Assembly (NCBI GenBank): GCA_036873755.1
Contig: JAVTVY010018681.1
Coordinates: forward strand, 1 to 64,000
Source of the DNA: Hanleya hanleyi
Taxonomy: Eukaryota; Mollusca; Polyplacophora; Lepidopleurida; Hanleyidae
Direction of reading: 5' to 3'
DNA: 64,000 nt
Below the pieces are notes generated by a model. That model ran no database searches and was not told the origin of the DNA. It saw only the letters and a list, made by a program, of their open reading frames with translations. Positions 63,400 through 64,000 of this stretch are shown in pieces (position 1 is the stretch's first letter; each line of letters opens with the position of its first letter). The position numbers were made by a program, and so were the translations under genes.

Positions 63400-64000
63400 C
63401 TGAAAAATTAGATCTCAAATTCCTGATATAATTGTGGTTAATCCTTACAAACATGGCAGTGTGACTAATATCACAGGACCTATGAAGTAGGGTAGGCATT
63501 AGGACTCAAGACGCGAACTGAACTCTTGGAAATCCCCCCCCCCCCCCAAGTCAGAATCAGCAGTGATATTGATAAAAAATCACCAGAAATTTACATCAAA
63601 AGTAGGTCAGCTCAGAACTTGCTGGTAACAGTCCCCTAATGCACCTTCATGCCAAAAATCAAGGTTCTAATGTCAACAGTTCTCTTATTTTGCCGACGAA
63701 AGGATTCGGATAGACTGACTCACTCATTACCGGACAATTTGCAAATGAGAGCCTACTTAGTAGGAAAAAGATTTGCCCTGGCGCACTGACAGGAGCATTG
63801 ACAGTTGACTCTGACAGGAGCATTGACGCTAGATTCCCAGAATAAATTTGTGGTTCGTATATTTCCTTTCCTGCCTGTGCCTGCAACATAGGAAATGCTT
63901 TTAACTAATTTCGACCTGAAATTGCCAAAATTATCATCAATGTAAGCATAGTGGTCCTTCCTTGGAATAGCAGAACCATTGAAAGGCATATTCACCACAT
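63400..64000. other. Intronic sequence, nothing recognised
   Basis: Contains a C-run of 16 near 63533 and a small imperfect duplication of CTGACAGGAGCATTGAC (63786, 63811). No exon found on either strand. Confidence 0.5.

Overview
The window is animal nuclear DNA, most likely from a marine mollusc. It is AT-rich and intron-dominated and crowded with satellites, fold-back elements, tRNA-derived SINEs, a DIRS-type retrotransposon, and several elements with (GGAC)n runs next to tandem cores of roughly 160 bp, which resemble the bivalve 'pearl'/Helentron-like family. The host attribution is inference from this repeat content and from the divergence of the host proteins; no marker gene is present.

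One host gene spans almost the whole window on the minus strand. Seventeen exons between 63399 and 2971 splice with GT/AG at every junction and keep one open frame (2,368 nt, 789 codons). They encode the middle part of WDR90 (POC16), a centriole/cilium WD40 protein. The N-terminal part lies beyond 64000 and the C-terminal part beyond position 1. Exons 1-4 encode WD40 blades, exons 5-8 a Ser/Pro/Arg-rich linker, and exons 9-17 the next WD40 block.

The gene is stretched by repeats. The intron between exon 11 (ends 52397) and exon 12 (starts 16198) is 36.2 kb. In ascending coordinates it holds: a DIRS retrotransposon with terminal inverted repeats and an internal complementary region (17014-23395, degenerate gag, RT-RNase H and tyrosine recombinase); a 9-kb satellite of about 98 copies of a 92-bp monomer in higher-order blocks (26.4-35.4 kb); a pearl-like element (36.5-37.5 kb); a long-inverted-repeat element carrying two opposed halves of a transposon gene (37.95-40.67 kb); a 50-bp satellite (43.4-45.8 kb); an intronless rhodopsin-family GPCR on the opposite strand (46058-47029); another pearl-like element; and a LINE 3' fragment.

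Other introns hold a 35-bp minisatellite made from the exon 14 splice donor (5.9-6.3 kb), nested pearl-like elements (7.5-10.3 kb), a 3.8-kb TIR element that split a 36-bp minisatellite (11.4-15.2 kb), a 2.6-kb pearl-like element with a nested MITE (53.5-56.1 kb), a CAGGG-ended TIR element (58.2-59.85 kb) and a near-perfect 285-bp fold-back (60.58-60.87 kb). The first 2.5 kb is two further minisatellites, downstream of exon 17.

Most long open frames in the satellites are by-products of tandem repetition, not genes. The two supported host genes are WDR90 (partial) and the nested GPCR.
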